Of a stretch of 64,000 nt of DNA, positions 36,080 to 44,665 are shown piece after piece. Source of the DNA: Flavobacteriales bacterium. GTDB taxonomy: Bacteria; Bacteroidota; Bacteroidia; Flavobacteriales_F; PHOS-HE28. The number at the start of each line of letters is the position of its first letter. Position 1 is the stretch's first letter. The stretch is from the NCBI GenBank assembly GCA_016710015.1, contig JADJLR010000008.1, forward strand, positions 186,001 through 250,000, written 5' to 3'. Under the pieces are notes generated by a model. That model was not told where the DNA came from. It was given only the letters and a program-made list of their open reading frames with translations, and searched no databases. A program made the position numbers and the translations under genes.

Positions 36080-36390
36080 CCCAGACCCGCTTCTTCACCA
36101 GGCCACCGTCAATATTCTGTGCGGAAGAGTAGATCCCTGAGCCTCATTAATCTTAGGAACAGTCCTCTTCAAGGCCTGGCCTTGGTATTACAAACGAAGC
36201 TTTCACACAAGCCTATGAATTGGAGTTCTGATGCATTCTATTCGGTCGCCAGTTGTGCTTGAGAATGACCACTTATATAGCGCATCGTACCAGTTGAAAA
36301 GCAGTCCTTGTGGTCTGCACTAAGTACGCTCAGATTCGCATGAGTTACGCTGGAAACAACTCCATCGTCGGAAACCAAAACCATTGTATC
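36080..36390. other. Intergenic region with one short palindrome
   Basis: About 310 bases between two secreted-protein genes, without a supportable gene. It contains a 15-base palindrome (CAAGGCC, one central base, GGCCTTG; 36170-36184) without a T-tract. The end of the preceding gene also forms a short CCTCTT/AAGAGG hairpin over its stop codon. Nothing else stands out. Confidence 0.5.
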
Positions 36391-37941
36391 ATGCGAAGGT
36401 CAATTACCGCCGCCGCCTTGCTCGCTTTTCTGGGAGTGAATGGCCAATCCAACTCTGAAAAGGTCTTTGTGACAGACCCTTATGAATCGAACGGTTATTT
36501 TATTCTCGATAAGGGAAAGATGGACGCTCTCGGTGCGGACCATATGCAGGTGAAGATCGTTGCGCGCAGCAACGGACCGAATGGAGTTTCAGAAACTACG
36601 CTCGAAACACTTCAGATTGATCTCGAAACGCCGTATGGACATGCTGACGCTTCATTAATCGAAGGACTACCGGAAGGAGATGTGGCCGTCTATTCAGTTA
36701 CGGCATATGCAGGGGGTGATGTTGTATACGAACGGAATGAATGGAATCCAGGATCTGTCGGAACACCTCGCTGTCAACAAGTGTGCAGCGGCAACCGTTA
36801 TGGTTGGAAAATGACACTGATCTCGGACGGATTCTGGACGGATATCGACTTTACGAATCCAGGATTGTACTTCTATGTTCCTGCAGGGGAATGGCAGGAC
36901 TTCAAAGACAACAATCCACCCGGAACACTTGGATTAGGTGCGTGGTACATTTATGATAGCCCAAACCCACCACAGACCATTGACTGTTTCAAATTACAGG
37001 AGCGTCCGGAGAATGCATACGGCCCTAATGGTTATCCACTTCCTCCATTCGATGGGCCGGTATGGGCGATTCGGAAGGACAAAGGTATTTGGCGTGACAT
37101 TTATCGCTCCTCGCATCACGTTGGACTCGGCGCCATGTGCGATGCGGATGGCTCAGTCTTGAACGAATTCTACAATCAGGATGCTGATGTCCAAGCCGAT
37201 TATAACGCTGGACCGAATCCACCAGGCCCGGTATGGTGCCCAGGAGGCACAGTTTCGCCGGGGTTCGACCCACTTGGCGACGGACTTGAGGTGAATTGCT
37301 TGTGGGTAGAGTTTCTAACCTCTGTTGCGATTGAGAATGAAGAAGGTCAGGTCGAGATCTTGGAGGAAGTCATGTATGCCTTGCATTGCGAGGAAGGTGG
37401 TGATGGCACCCCATGGGGGTCTGACCATCCACTCGGTGAGGTGGGAGGAATACAAATCAATCAGTGGGACAATGGCCAGAGCTTCCCTATGGTGTCGATC
37501 AAGATCCCGAAACTTGCACCCGGAAAGCCCTTCGACCCGAAGTTGATCCAAGTGAAGAAGACCCATATCCCGGTTGGGTTATATGAGGTCTTGTTGATCG
37601 AGCACGATGGAACGATCAAGCGCCATTTCGAGGAGGTGAAAACACCGGTGACCATCGGAGCCAGCTATGCTTCCTACGTTTCAAATACGATCTATCCAGT
37701 TCCAGTGAAAGACAAGACGTTCGCGATCGACTTTGGACTCGCATTCCCCATGGACATCAATTTGACCATCGTGGATAACATGGGTGAAACACATCACACC
37801 AAAGCACTTTCCTTTGAGTACTCTGGTCGAAACAAGTATGTAGTGAATATGGACACAATTTGGGACGAAGGCCTTTACCACGCCATTTTCTATTACCCAG
37901 ATGGCTCGTCCGAAACCACTTCGTTCATCGTCGACTACTGA
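36391..37941 (+). CDS. Secreted protein of unknown function, probable T9SS-type tail
   Basis: About 516 residues from MRRSITAAALLAFLGVNGQ, a compact signal peptide; an upstream in-frame start at 36310 adds 27 residues without signal character. The mature protein has a beta-rich N-terminal part (residues 25-125), a cysteine pair in PRCQQVCSGNRYGW, and a middle region rich in Gly, Pro, Trp and Asn (GLGAWYIYDSPNPPQ, GPVWAIRKDKGIWRD). The final ~85 residues (NTIYPVPVKDKTFAIDF, LTIVDNMGETHHTKAL, DEGLYHAIFYYPDG) have the strand pattern of a T9SS sorting domain but are diverged. I do not recognise the main domain. A terminator follows immediately. Confidence 0.78.
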   Translation: MRRSITAAALLAFLGVNGQSNSEKVFVTDPYESNGYFILDKGKMDALGADHMQVKIVARSNGPNGVSETTLETLQIDLETPYGHADASLIEGLPEGDVAVYSVTAYAGGDVVYERNEWNPGSVGTPRCQQVCSGNRYGWKMTLISDGFWTDIDFTNPGLYFYVPAGEWQDFKDNNPPGTLGLGAWYIYDSPNPPQTIDCFKLQERPENAYGPNGYPLPPFDGPVWAIRKDKGIWRDIYRSSHHVGLGAMCDADGSVLNEFYNQDADVQADYNAGPNPPGPVWCPGGTVSPGFDPLGDGLEVNCLWVEFLTSVAIENEEGQVEILEEVMYALHCEEGGDGTPWGSDHPLGEVGGIQINQWDNGQSFPMVSIKIPKLAPGKPFDPKLIQVKKTHIPVGLYEVLLIEHDGTIKRHFEEVKTPVTIGASYASYVSNTIYPVPVKDKTFAIDFGLAFPMDINLTIVDNMGETHHTKALSFEYSGRNKYVVNMDTIWDEGLYHAIFYYPDGSSETTSFIVDY

Positions 37942-37960
37942 ACGAATACTAGGCAATTGA

Positions 37961-37992
37961 AAAGCGCCTTGGCCAGTTGGTCAGGGCGCTTT
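37961..37992 (+). terminator. Intrinsic terminator after the 516-residue secreted protein
   Basis: Arms AAAGCGCC (37961-37968) and GGCGCTTT (37985-37992) are perfectly complementary with a 16-base loop that itself can partly pair. The downstream T-run is short (TTTCTG), 20 bases past the stop codon. Confidence 0.7.
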
Positions 37993-38036
37993 CTGTTTCA
38001 GCGGAACGATGTGTAGTGCACTCACGTACAGCCCCT

Positions 38037-38504
38037 TCACCGCAATGCTTTCATAGCCGCAACCAAAGCACTCCATTTCCTACGCGATACCTCGATCACA
38101 TCTCCGGTGGTCAGTAGCACCCGATGGCCACCGTTCCTGAATATCTGTGAGACCTTCAGCAAATTGATCACGTGTGCATGATGGCAACGATGGAAGATCT
38201 CTGATGGCAAGGCCCGTTCCAACTCACCGAGCCCAATACATGTGAAGTATTGCTTGCTTTCCACAAAAACGTGCGTGTAGCAGCCGTCCGCCCTTAAGTG
38301 GAGCACCGACTCGAAGGGGAGATAGAGCATACCATCCGCGGTCGTAATGGGTAAGCGACCTCGGCCCGAATGATTCTGGTTATTTAGCGCTTCTATTCTG
38401 GGTTGCGGGTCTTGGATGATCCGCAAAGCAGCAAAGCTTGTTTGGTCTCCCGGACCTGAAGCTCTCTCCTCTAAGCCACCTACTTGATCATCGGTATCAC
38501 TCAT
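38037..38504 (-). CDS. Stand-alone LytTR DNA-binding protein
   Basis: 155 residues. The N-terminal ~50 residues are polar and unrecognised (MSDTDDQVGGLEERASG). The rest is a LytTR domain: LPITTADGMLYLPFESVLHL, CYTHVFVESKQYFTCIGLGEL, FHRCHHAHVINLLKVSQIF and GGHRVLLTTGDVIEVSRRKW. There is no receiver, transmembrane segment or sensor, so it is a third LytTR regulator in this window, more diverged than the pair at 23-24.6 kb. A long octanucleotide tandem repeat lies about 177 bases upstream, which could influence its promoter. Target genes are unknown. Confidence 0.87.
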   Translation of the reverse strand: MSDTDDQVGGLEERASGPGDQTSFAALRIIQDPQPRIEALNNQNHSGRGRLPITTADGMLYLPFESVLHLRADGCYTHVFVESKQYFTCIGLGELERALPSEIFHRCHHAHVINLLKVSQIFRNGGHRVLLTTGDVIEVSRRKWSALVAAMKALR

Positions 38505-38680
38505 CTTGGTGGGGTTCGGAGAGTTTCTGATCCGAGGGCATTAGAACCAAGAAACACAGTGATAGCGCGGAGTGTTCCTGCCTGCGCAATGAGATAGTAT
38601 GCGTTGAGAGGACTTCTTGATAGCGCCAAGAAAGAATGCGGCTCGAACTCTTGAGACTAGCGACCTTGGCCCAATTTCTT

Positions 38681-38774
38681 CGGCTCTTCGGCTCTTCGGC
38701 TCTTCGGCTCTTCGGCTCTTCGGCTCTTCGGCTCTTCGGCTCGGCGGCTCGGCGGCTCGGCGGCTCGGCGGCTC
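38681..38774. repeat. Octanucleotide tandem repeat tract
   Basis: Seven perfect copies of CGGCTCTT (38681-38736) are followed by four perfect copies of CGGCTCGG (38737-38768) and a partial unit. The switch of the last two bases part way along shows two expansion events on a shared core. Eight is not a multiple of three, so copy-number change would alter frame in any gene, but no convincing gene spans it. The surrounding gap (38505-38897) holds nothing else I can support. Confidence 0.93.
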
Positions 38775-38897
38775 CACTTCGAGCCAACGGTCATTGTGTA
38801 TCGCGGTGTAGGATCAGCCATCCACCAAAGGAAGCCTACTTGGTACGAAGGCACAAGGTGAAAAAGACGTTATCCGGACTGTGAATTCACCCCTACC

Positions 38898-40562
38898 TCA
38901 CCGCCCCCCCGGCACTCCACCGCCCCTCGGCTTTTCACTCGGTGCTTGCGGCACTGCCTTCTTCACAAAACCATCCTCGTACTCGGTGGTCTTCACGGAA
39001 TTGCCATCCTTGCCGAAAACAGTCATGGTGCCATGTAGACGGCCGTTGCGGTAGTTCATTTCTTGGATGATGCGGGCGCGGCTGTCGTAGACGGTGCATT
39101 TACCGTGCGGGTCGCCATTGAGGAAACCTTGGTCGCGCAGTTTCACGCCAGCATCATCGAAGTAGGTCCACTGGCCGTTGGGAGTGCCTTCTACATAATT
39201 GCCTTCAGCCACAGTGATCCCGTTGACGTTGTACGTGACCCAGCGGCCACTCTTCTTGCCTTCGAGGTAACTACCCTCTTCCTTCACCCGACCGCCAATG
39301 TCCTTCCCGGGCGGGCTTTCGGTGTAGAGTTTCCATGGGCCGTTCTTCAGGTCATTAGCGTACGTGCCTTCGAAATCCGGCTGTCCATCGGGGAAGAAGC
39401 CGCGCCAGATGCCATTCATCTTTCCTTCCTTGAACGTGCCGATGGTCTGCTGCTGGCCATCTTCGAACCAGCTGTGCCACTCCCCTTCTTCCAGACCATT
39501 CACATACGGACCTTCTTGCAATTTCTGTCCGCCCTCGAACCACGTGGTCCACACTCCGTTCTTCACACCATTGGTGTAGGTGCCCTTTTTCCAGAACTGG
39601 CCTCCGTCGTAGAAGTATACCCACTCCCCGGTCTCCTTATCCGCTGCGTAGGCTCCGGTGCTGCTTAGTTGCCCATTCGGGTACCAGTACTTCCAAACGC
39701 CTTCGCGCTGCCCAGCCTTGAACGAACCTTCTTGATCCTTCTTGCCGAGTGTGGTGTACCAAGTCCATACGCTATCCTTTTCACCAGTCTTGTGCCATCC
39801 TTCCACGTTCACTTGGCCACTTTTGAAATAGAGTTCGTAGCGCCCGTCCAGTAGACCGTTCTTGAACCCGTCCTTCTTTTCCAAGGTGCTGTTGGAGTAC
39901 CAGTAGTTCCATTCGCCGTCCTTCTTCCCAGCGCTGAACCGGCCTTGCACTTTGAGGTTCCCCGCAGGATGGAACTCGGTATACGGCCCGTTCTTCACGC
40001 CCTTGGCGTACGTGCTTTCTTCCAGCGTTGCCCCACTGGCGAAATAGGTTCGCATGGCACCGTTCCCATCTACCACCGTGTGGGTTCCATCCTTGTCCCA
40101 CGCATCCACAAGGTTCATGGTGCTATCCTTGTAGCGCTCCACCATCAGCGGCATACTGTCCGGGTAGAAATAGTGCCATGTACCGACCTTTTCGCCCATG
40201 GCATAGCTGCCACGTTCCATGATGTCGCCATCGGCATAGCGGCTCACACGCAGGCTGTCCACGGTACCGCGCTTGAACCAACCATCGTGTTGCACTGCAC
40301 CATTCGAATAGAAGATGCGGACATGTCCATCGCGATCACCACTTTTGAAATCTGCTTGTTCCATGATGCGGCCCTGCGGATCGTAGAATTTCCACTCGCC
40401 CCATTCGCGCCCATTCACGAAAAGACCTTCGCTCTTCTTGATGGTCTTTTTCGCATCCCAATGGTCCACGAAGGGTTGTACTCCTTGGGCGGAGACGCTA
40501 CCCACAACACTGGTAAAGAATAGCGCGATCACAACGGAGGCGAAGGATGAAGCCTTGGGCAT
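38898..40562 (-). CDS. Long YwqK/MORN-type repeat protein, exported
   Basis: 554 residues from MPKASSFASVVIALFFTSVVG, a signal peptide ending near VSAQG; the open frame extends upstream to 41066 but that part covers palindromic repeats and is not protein-like. The body consists of roughly twenty ~23-residue units with the pattern YxNGxxxGxWxxYxxxG (GEWKFYDPQGRIMEQADF, GVWKYWYPNGQLSSTGAY, GEWVYFYDGGQFWKKGTY, GIWRGFFPDGQPDFEGTY). Such units are annotated as MORN variants or as YwqK-family antitoxin proteins. The antitoxin label is probably only homology-driven; a repeat protein of this length is more likely a surface or periplasmic scaffold. No sorting domain: the tail is Pro/Gly-rich. Confidence 0.85.
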   Translation of the reverse strand: MPKASSFASVVIALFFTSVVGSVSAQGVQPFVDHWDAKKTIKKSEGLFVNGREWGEWKFYDPQGRIMEQADFKSGDRDGHVRIFYSNGAVQHDGWFKRGTVDSLRVSRYADGDIMERGSYAMGEKVGTWHYFYPDSMPLMVERYKDSTMNLVDAWDKDGTHTVVDGNGAMRTYFASGATLEESTYAKGVKNGPYTEFHPAGNLKVQGRFSAGKKDGEWNYWYSNSTLEKKDGFKNGLLDGRYELYFKSGQVNVEGWHKTGEKDSVWTWYTTLGKKDQEGSFKAGQREGVWKYWYPNGQLSSTGAYAADKETGEWVYFYDGGQFWKKGTYTNGVKNGVWTTWFEGGQKLQEGPYVNGLEEGEWHSWFEDGQQQTIGTFKEGKMNGIWRGFFPDGQPDFEGTYANDLKNGPWKLYTESPPGKDIGGRVKEEGSYLEGKKSGRWVTYNVNGITVAEGNYVEGTPNGQWTYFDDAGVKLRDQGFLNGDPHGKCTVYDSRARIIQEMNYRNGRLHGTMTVFGKDGNSVKTTEYEDGFVKKAVPQAPSEKPRGGGVPGGR

Positions 40563-40724
40563 GGTGCGAAAGTAACGGTGGCCTACCACCGTACCGTGTA
40601 CGGGCGACCCACAAGATGAACAACGCATTGTCATCCGTGCTCCGTGTGCGACGCCGAGCGATGTGGGCGAGTCGTTCAGGGCTATCGCCTCTAAATACAT
40701 TCCGCACAAGGTCTGTTGTTTCTG

Positions 40725-40888
40725 CGACCCCGCTGGGGTCGAACACGTTCGTCCGACTCGAATTCTATTCTCTGTGACCCCTCTGGGGTCAACACACAAG
40801 GAGAATGACCAGTGCTGAGTTCTGACCCCAGAGGGGTGACAAAAATTAGAAAATGCCCCCCGATGGGAGAACGACCCCAGCGGGGTCG
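40725..40888. repeat. Cluster of four GACCCC/GGGGTC palindromes
   Basis: Four short palindromes occur at 40725-40741, 40775-40791, 40823-40840 (imperfect) and 40872-40888. They have the form (C/T)GACCCC-N3-GGGGTC(G/A) with a flanking TTCTGYG on one side or CRCAGAA on the other. The same family recurs in a second cluster at 46131-46455 next to a REP-associated transposase. Centres vary (GCT, TCT, AGA, AGC). The 405-base gap otherwise contains only the promoter region of the cytochrome gene. Confidence 0.88.
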
Positions 40889-40967
40889 CAGAAAATATGA
40901 GGTGATACCTGGCGAGTCGTTGCATTGCTCGGACCCGCTCAAACAGCCTCCCTAACTTTCGGCCTTC

Positions 40968-42911
40968 ATGCGCGGACGAACGACCCTGATCCTGCTGGGC
41001 CTCTTGGGCCTTGTTGCCCTCTTTGCAGGCTGGAGCGAAACAAGCCGAACGGTGCTGGGGCCACATGACCGATCGGAGCTCGCCCGGTTGCGCAACTTCC
41101 GCGATACGCTACCCGTTGCAGGCGGCGACTTCTTCTTGACCAGTGGGCGCTGTGCCGGTTGTCACGGGCGCGACCTGCTCGGCCAAGCCAGCATCGACCC
41201 CGCAACAGGGCATGATGTGAACGTGGTGAATGACTGGCGCAGCAGCATCATGGCGAACAGCGCACGCGACCCGTTCTACTTGGCGAAGTTGGACCATGAG
41301 ATGCTGGTGAACCCCGGTCATGCGGAAGCGATCGGTACCAAGTGCTTGAGCTGTCACGCACCGCTGGCCGTGTATGAAGAAGCACTCTCTGGGCACCCGC
41401 CGTTCACACGCGCCATGCTGGACACCAGCGTATTGGCTAGTGATGGTGTGAGTTGCTTGGCCTGCCACATGCAAAGTACCGAGTTCACTGGCAGCACGTT
41501 CAGTGGGGTGTTGCACTTCGATAGTGCGCATGTGTACGGCCCGTATTACGATGATCAGATCAACCCGAACATCATGCAATCCTTCGTGGGGTTCACGCCT
41601 GGATTCGGGGAGCACATCGTGAACAGTGAAGTGTGCGCGGGATGCCATACCCTGATCACCGAGACCCTGGATCTGGATGGCAATTTGACGGGTGATGAAT
41701 TCGTGGAGCAGGCCACCTATCATGAATGGCAGAACAGCGTGTACAACGCCAACGGCACCCAATGCAACACCTGCCACATGCCGCGCATCGAAGGACCAAT
41801 TATCCTCGCTGCCGAATACGCCTTCTTGAATGGGCAGACACCCTTCGGCTTGCACCACCTCGCTGGTGCGAACGTGCATATGTTGGAATTGATGAAAGCG
41901 AATCGGGAAGCATTGCGGATCCCAGCCACCGAAGCCCAATTCGATAGCACCATTGCACGTACACGCGCTTTGTTGACCCAACGTTCCTTGGATATCGACG
42001 TGGACATCGTGGAGCGCACAGCAGACACCGCCTACTTCGAGGTGCGCTTGGAGAACCGCGCCGGGCACCGCTTTCCGAGTGGCTATCCGTCGCGAAGAGC
42101 CTTCGTTGAATTCATTGTTCGCAACGCGGATGGCGATACGGTATTCGCCAGTGGCTTGATCGATGACACCTATGAAGTGGTCGGCCATGACGCAGCCTTT
42201 GAACCGCATTACGATGTGATCACGAGTGAAGACCAGGTGCAGATCTACGAATTGGTGATGGCCGATGTGAATGGTGACTTCACCACGGTACTTGAACGGG
42301 CCAAGGAACCGCTGAAGGACAACCGGCTGGTGCCGCTCGGATTCCTCACTTCGCATCCCGGTTACGATACCACGCGCATAGCAGGCACCGCGTTGCTCGA
42401 TCCGAATTTCAACCGGAACACGCTGAATGAGGAAGGAAGTGGCACGGACCTGATCCACTACCGGATCCCCATGAATGGTTGGTCCGGTGCGCTCACCGCC
42501 ACCACGCGGGTGTTCTACCAATCCATGCCGCCAGCTTGGAACGCAGAGATGTTCGCATACAACTCCGCGACCATTGATACGTTCCGAACGATGTTGGCCG
42601 CTTCGGATGGCACACCCACTTTGGTGGTGACCGGCGAGGTTGGCGTTGGACCCTTGGGCTTGAAGGAGCGCGCTGCGGAGCGGATCGCAGCATTCCCCGA
42701 TCCAACAAGCGATGGATGGATGACGATCCTGCCCAAGAGCGATGCGCGCATTCGGATCACCGCACTGTACGATGCACGCGGCAGGGCCGTGCCTGTACAC
42801 CAGGAACGCAAGGGCAGTGGCTGGCGGATCCAACTCCCTGCAACAGGCATCTACTTCCTGTACCTCACGGTGAATGATGAGCCTGTGCTTCAGCGCGTGA
42901 TCCGCCAATGA
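40968..42911 (+). CDS. Pentaheme cytochrome c with T9SS-like C-terminal domain
   Basis: 647 residues. The N-terminus (TTLILLGLLGLVALFAGW) is a signal peptide or anchor. Five CxxCH motifs bind heme c: CAGCH, CLSCH, CLACH, CAGCH and CNTCH, all within the first ~280 residues, in an arrangement like cytochrome c-554-family multiheme proteins. The middle region (residues ~330-520) is beta-rich with HRFPSGYPSRRAF, a phrase seen in other multiheme cytochromes. The last ~75 residues (IAAFPDPTSDGWMTIL, ITALYDARGRAVPV, ATGIYFLYLTVNDEP) look like a T9SS type A sorting domain. If so, the cytochrome is exported to the cell surface. Its stop overlaps the next start (ATGA), making it the first gene of a four-gene operon. 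Confidence 0.88.
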   Translation: MRGRTTLILLGLLGLVALFAGWSETSRTVLGPHDRSELARLRNFRDTLPVAGGDFFLTSGRCAGCHGRDLLGQASIDPATGHDVNVVNDWRSSIMANSARDPFYLAKLDHEMLVNPGHAEAIGTKCLSCHAPLAVYEEALSGHPPFTRAMLDTSVLASDGVSCLACHMQSTEFTGSTFSGVLHFDSAHVYGPYYDDQINPNIMQSFVGFTPGFGEHIVNSEVCAGCHTLITETLDLDGNLTGDEFVEQATYHEWQNSVYNANGTQCNTCHMPRIEGPIILAAEYAFLNGQTPFGLHHLAGANVHMLELMKANREALRIPATEAQFDSTIARTRALLTQRSLDIDVDIVERTADTAYFEVRLENRAGHRFPSGYPSRRAFVEFIVRNADGDTVFASGLIDDTYEVVGHDAAFEPHYDVITSEDQVQIYELVMADVNGDFTTVLERAKEPLKDNRLVPLGFLTSHPGYDTTRIAGTALLDPNFNRNTLNEEGSGTDLIHYRIPMNGWSGALTATTRVFYQSMPPAWNAEMFAYNSATIDTFRTMLAASDGTPTLVVTGEVGVGPLGLKERAAERIAAFPDPTSDGWMTILPKSDARIRITALYDARGRAVPVHQERKGSGWRIQLPATGIYFLYLTVNDEPVLQRVIRQ

Positions 42912-43723
42912 GCCTTTCGGTCGCATCGCTGCACGTTTATCCGATCAAATCGTTGGGCGGTTTCACTGTGGATGCCGCGCGTTCAACGGACCGTGGATTC
43001 GAACACGACCGCCGGTGGATGTTGGTGGATCCGGAAGGGCGCTTCATCAGTCAACGGGAAGTAGCGACCATGGCGTGCCTGCATGCAGCTCCTGTGGACG
43101 GTGGCATACGTGTGGTCGATGTGCGCGACGGTGCAACCTTGCAGCTTCCGTGGATGATCGATGCAGGCGACACACGCTCCGCCACGGTATGGAACGATCA
43201 CGTGGAGGTGATCACCGGACCGAATGCCGCTAGCGATTGGTTCACTGCGCAACTCGGTCGCCCGTGTACGCTGGTGTACATGCCCGATGCTACGTTACGA
43301 CCCACGGACCGGACCTATGCCGAAGCGATCACTTCGTTGAGCGACGGCTTCCCATACCTGATCATCTCGCAGACCTCGCTGGATGATCTGAATGGCCGAC
43401 TCGATGCGCCGATCGGGATGGAACGCTTTCGACCGAATATCGTGATCGCGGGCGGTGCCCCTTTCCAAGAGGACCAATGGTCCATGATCGGGATCGGGGA
43501 TGTGCGCTTCTCCTTGGTGAAGCCCTGTGCCCGATGTGTGATCACCACCACCGACCAACGCACCGGCCAACGCAACAAGGAACCGCTAAGCACACTGGCC
43601 ACATACCGCAAACGCATCGCCGAAAATGGTGCAGTGAAATTGGATCTCGGCATGAATGCGGTCGCCATTGGGAATGGATCGCTTGCAAAAGGCATGGTCG
43701 TCACGATCTTGGGGGCGCACTGA
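42908..43723 (+). CDS. MOSC domain protein
   Basis: 271 residues with the YcbX/mARC-like order: an N-terminal MOSC beta-barrel domain (VYPIKSLGGFTVDAA, FEHDRRWMLVDPEGRFISQRE in outline) and a C-terminal MOSC domain with RFRPNIVIAGGAPFQEDQW and KPCARCVITTTDQRTG, the conserved cysteine region that binds molybdenum cofactor in this family. Members reduce N-hydroxylated compounds with electrons from a partner; the partner here is not obvious. Translation is coupled to the cytochrome gene by a 4-base overlap, and the antiporter gene follows after 6 bases. Functional link to the cytochrome is unproven. Confidence 0.93.
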   Translation: MSLSVASLHVYPIKSLGGFTVDAARSTDRGFEHDRRWMLVDPEGRFISQREVATMACLHAAPVDGGIRVVDVRDGATLQLPWMIDAGDTRSATVWNDHVEVITGPNAASDWFTAQLGRPCTLVYMPDATLRPTDRTYAEAITSLSDGFPYLIISQTSLDDLNGRLDAPIGMERFRPNIVIAGGAPFQEDQWSMIGIGDVRFSLVKPCARCVITTTDQRTGQRNKEPLSTLATYRKRIAENGAVKLDLGMNAVAIGNGSLAKGMVVTILGAH

Positions 43724-43729
43724 CCACCC

Positions 43730-44665
43730 ATGATCGCTCCTGCACTCACCTTCATCGCGGCATTGGCCGTATTGCTCGTGGCCGCACGGTACTTCACCTT
43801 CGCTGCAGAACGCGTTGGCAAGTGGATGGGACTTTCGCCGTTCGTGGTGGGCGTATTCATCGTCGGCATCGGCACTTCGCTTCCCGAATTGATCTCGGCG
43901 ATCATGGCCGTGCGTTCCGGTGCTTCGGAGATCGTGGGCGGGAACGTGATCGGCTCGAACGTTTCAAACCTGTTCTTGATCACCGGCATCGCGGCCTTGA
44001 TCTCGCGCCCGGTGATCCACCTCGGCAGCCGCTATATCCTCATCGACATGCACTACTTGTTGGGTGCCTTCTTCCTATTTGCAGTGATCACACACGATGG
44101 CGAGATCACGTGGATCGAAGGACTCTTCGGGGTGTTCACCTACCTGGTGTACAGCATCTACTTGATCAAGCAAGGCGGCGTGGAATTGAAAGAAGCCCTA
44201 TCGCGTGGGAAGCGTAAGGTCGCGCCGTTCCGTGATCTGGGGATCCTGGTGTTGACCGCTGTGGCCATCTTCTTCGGTGCGGACCTCACCGTCTCGTCCA
44301 TCACCGAACTCGCAACGGGCTTCGAGGTTCCGGCTTCCCTGATCGCCCTGACCGTACTTTCCCTAGGCACCACGCTTCCGGAGCTTGCCGTGAACATTGC
44401 CGCGATCCGACAAGGACGATCGGAAATGGCCGTGGGCAACGTGCTTGGTTCCTGTGTGTTCAATTCCCTGATGGTGCCGTCGGTGGCCTCCTTCTTCGGA
44501 ACGCTGCACCTCCCGGATGAGCTACTGACCTTCTCGCTCCCTGTCATGCTCGGTGCCGGACTCTTCTTCTACCTGCTCACGAACGATAAACACGTTTCAC
44601 AGTGGGAAGGATGGTTGTTCGTGATCCTGTATACGTTATTCGTTGTGCAACTCATTACCGGATGA
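43730..44665 (+). CDS. Calcium/sodium antiporter (CaCA family, YrbG-like)
   Basis: 311 residues with about ten hydrophobic segments. The two diagnostic alpha-repeats of Ca2+/cation antiporters are present: GIGTSLPELISAIMA followed by GGNVIGSNVSNLF, and SLGTTLPELAVNIAA followed by VGNVLGSCVFNSL. The acidic residues in (S/T)LPEL are the ion-binding sites. The two halves are inverted repeats, as expected. It would extrude calcium using the sodium or potassium gradient. Start ATG 6 bases after the MOSC gene and stop overlapping the next ATG (ATGA), so it sits inside the operon. Confidence 0.95.
   Translation: MIAPALTFIAALAVLLVAARYFTFAAERVGKWMGLSPFVVGVFIVGIGTSLPELISAIMAVRSGASEIVGGNVIGSNVSNLFLITGIAALISRPVIHLGSRYILIDMHYLLGAFFLFAVITHDGEITWIEGLFGVFTYLVYSIYLIKQGGVELKEALSRGKRKVAPFRDLGILVLTAVAIFFGADLTVSSITELATGFEVPASLIALTVLSLGTTLPELAVNIAAIRQGRSEMAVGNVLGSCVFNSLMVPSVASFFGTLHLPDELLTFSLPVMLGAGLFFYLLTNDKHVSQWEGWLFVILYTLFVVQLITG

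Noticed and set aside
38497..38787. Arginine/glutamate-rich frames (RRAEEPKS repeats) over the octanucleotide tract
   Set aside because: These are translations of an 8-bp repeat and appear in several frames on both strands; no start signal or homology supports a gene.
38898..40562. YwqK-type protein as an antitoxin
   Set aside because: No toxin gene adjoins it, and a 554-residue exported repeat protein does not fit a classical antitoxin.
40563..41066. N-terminal extension of the YwqK-type protein
   Set aside because: The extension runs through REP-like palindromes and precedes a clear signal peptide starting at 40562.
41109..42926. 605-codon open frame antisense to the pentaheme cytochrome gene
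   Set aside because: It mirrors the codon pattern of the real gene, contains no recognisable domain, and the plus-strand gene has five heme motifs.
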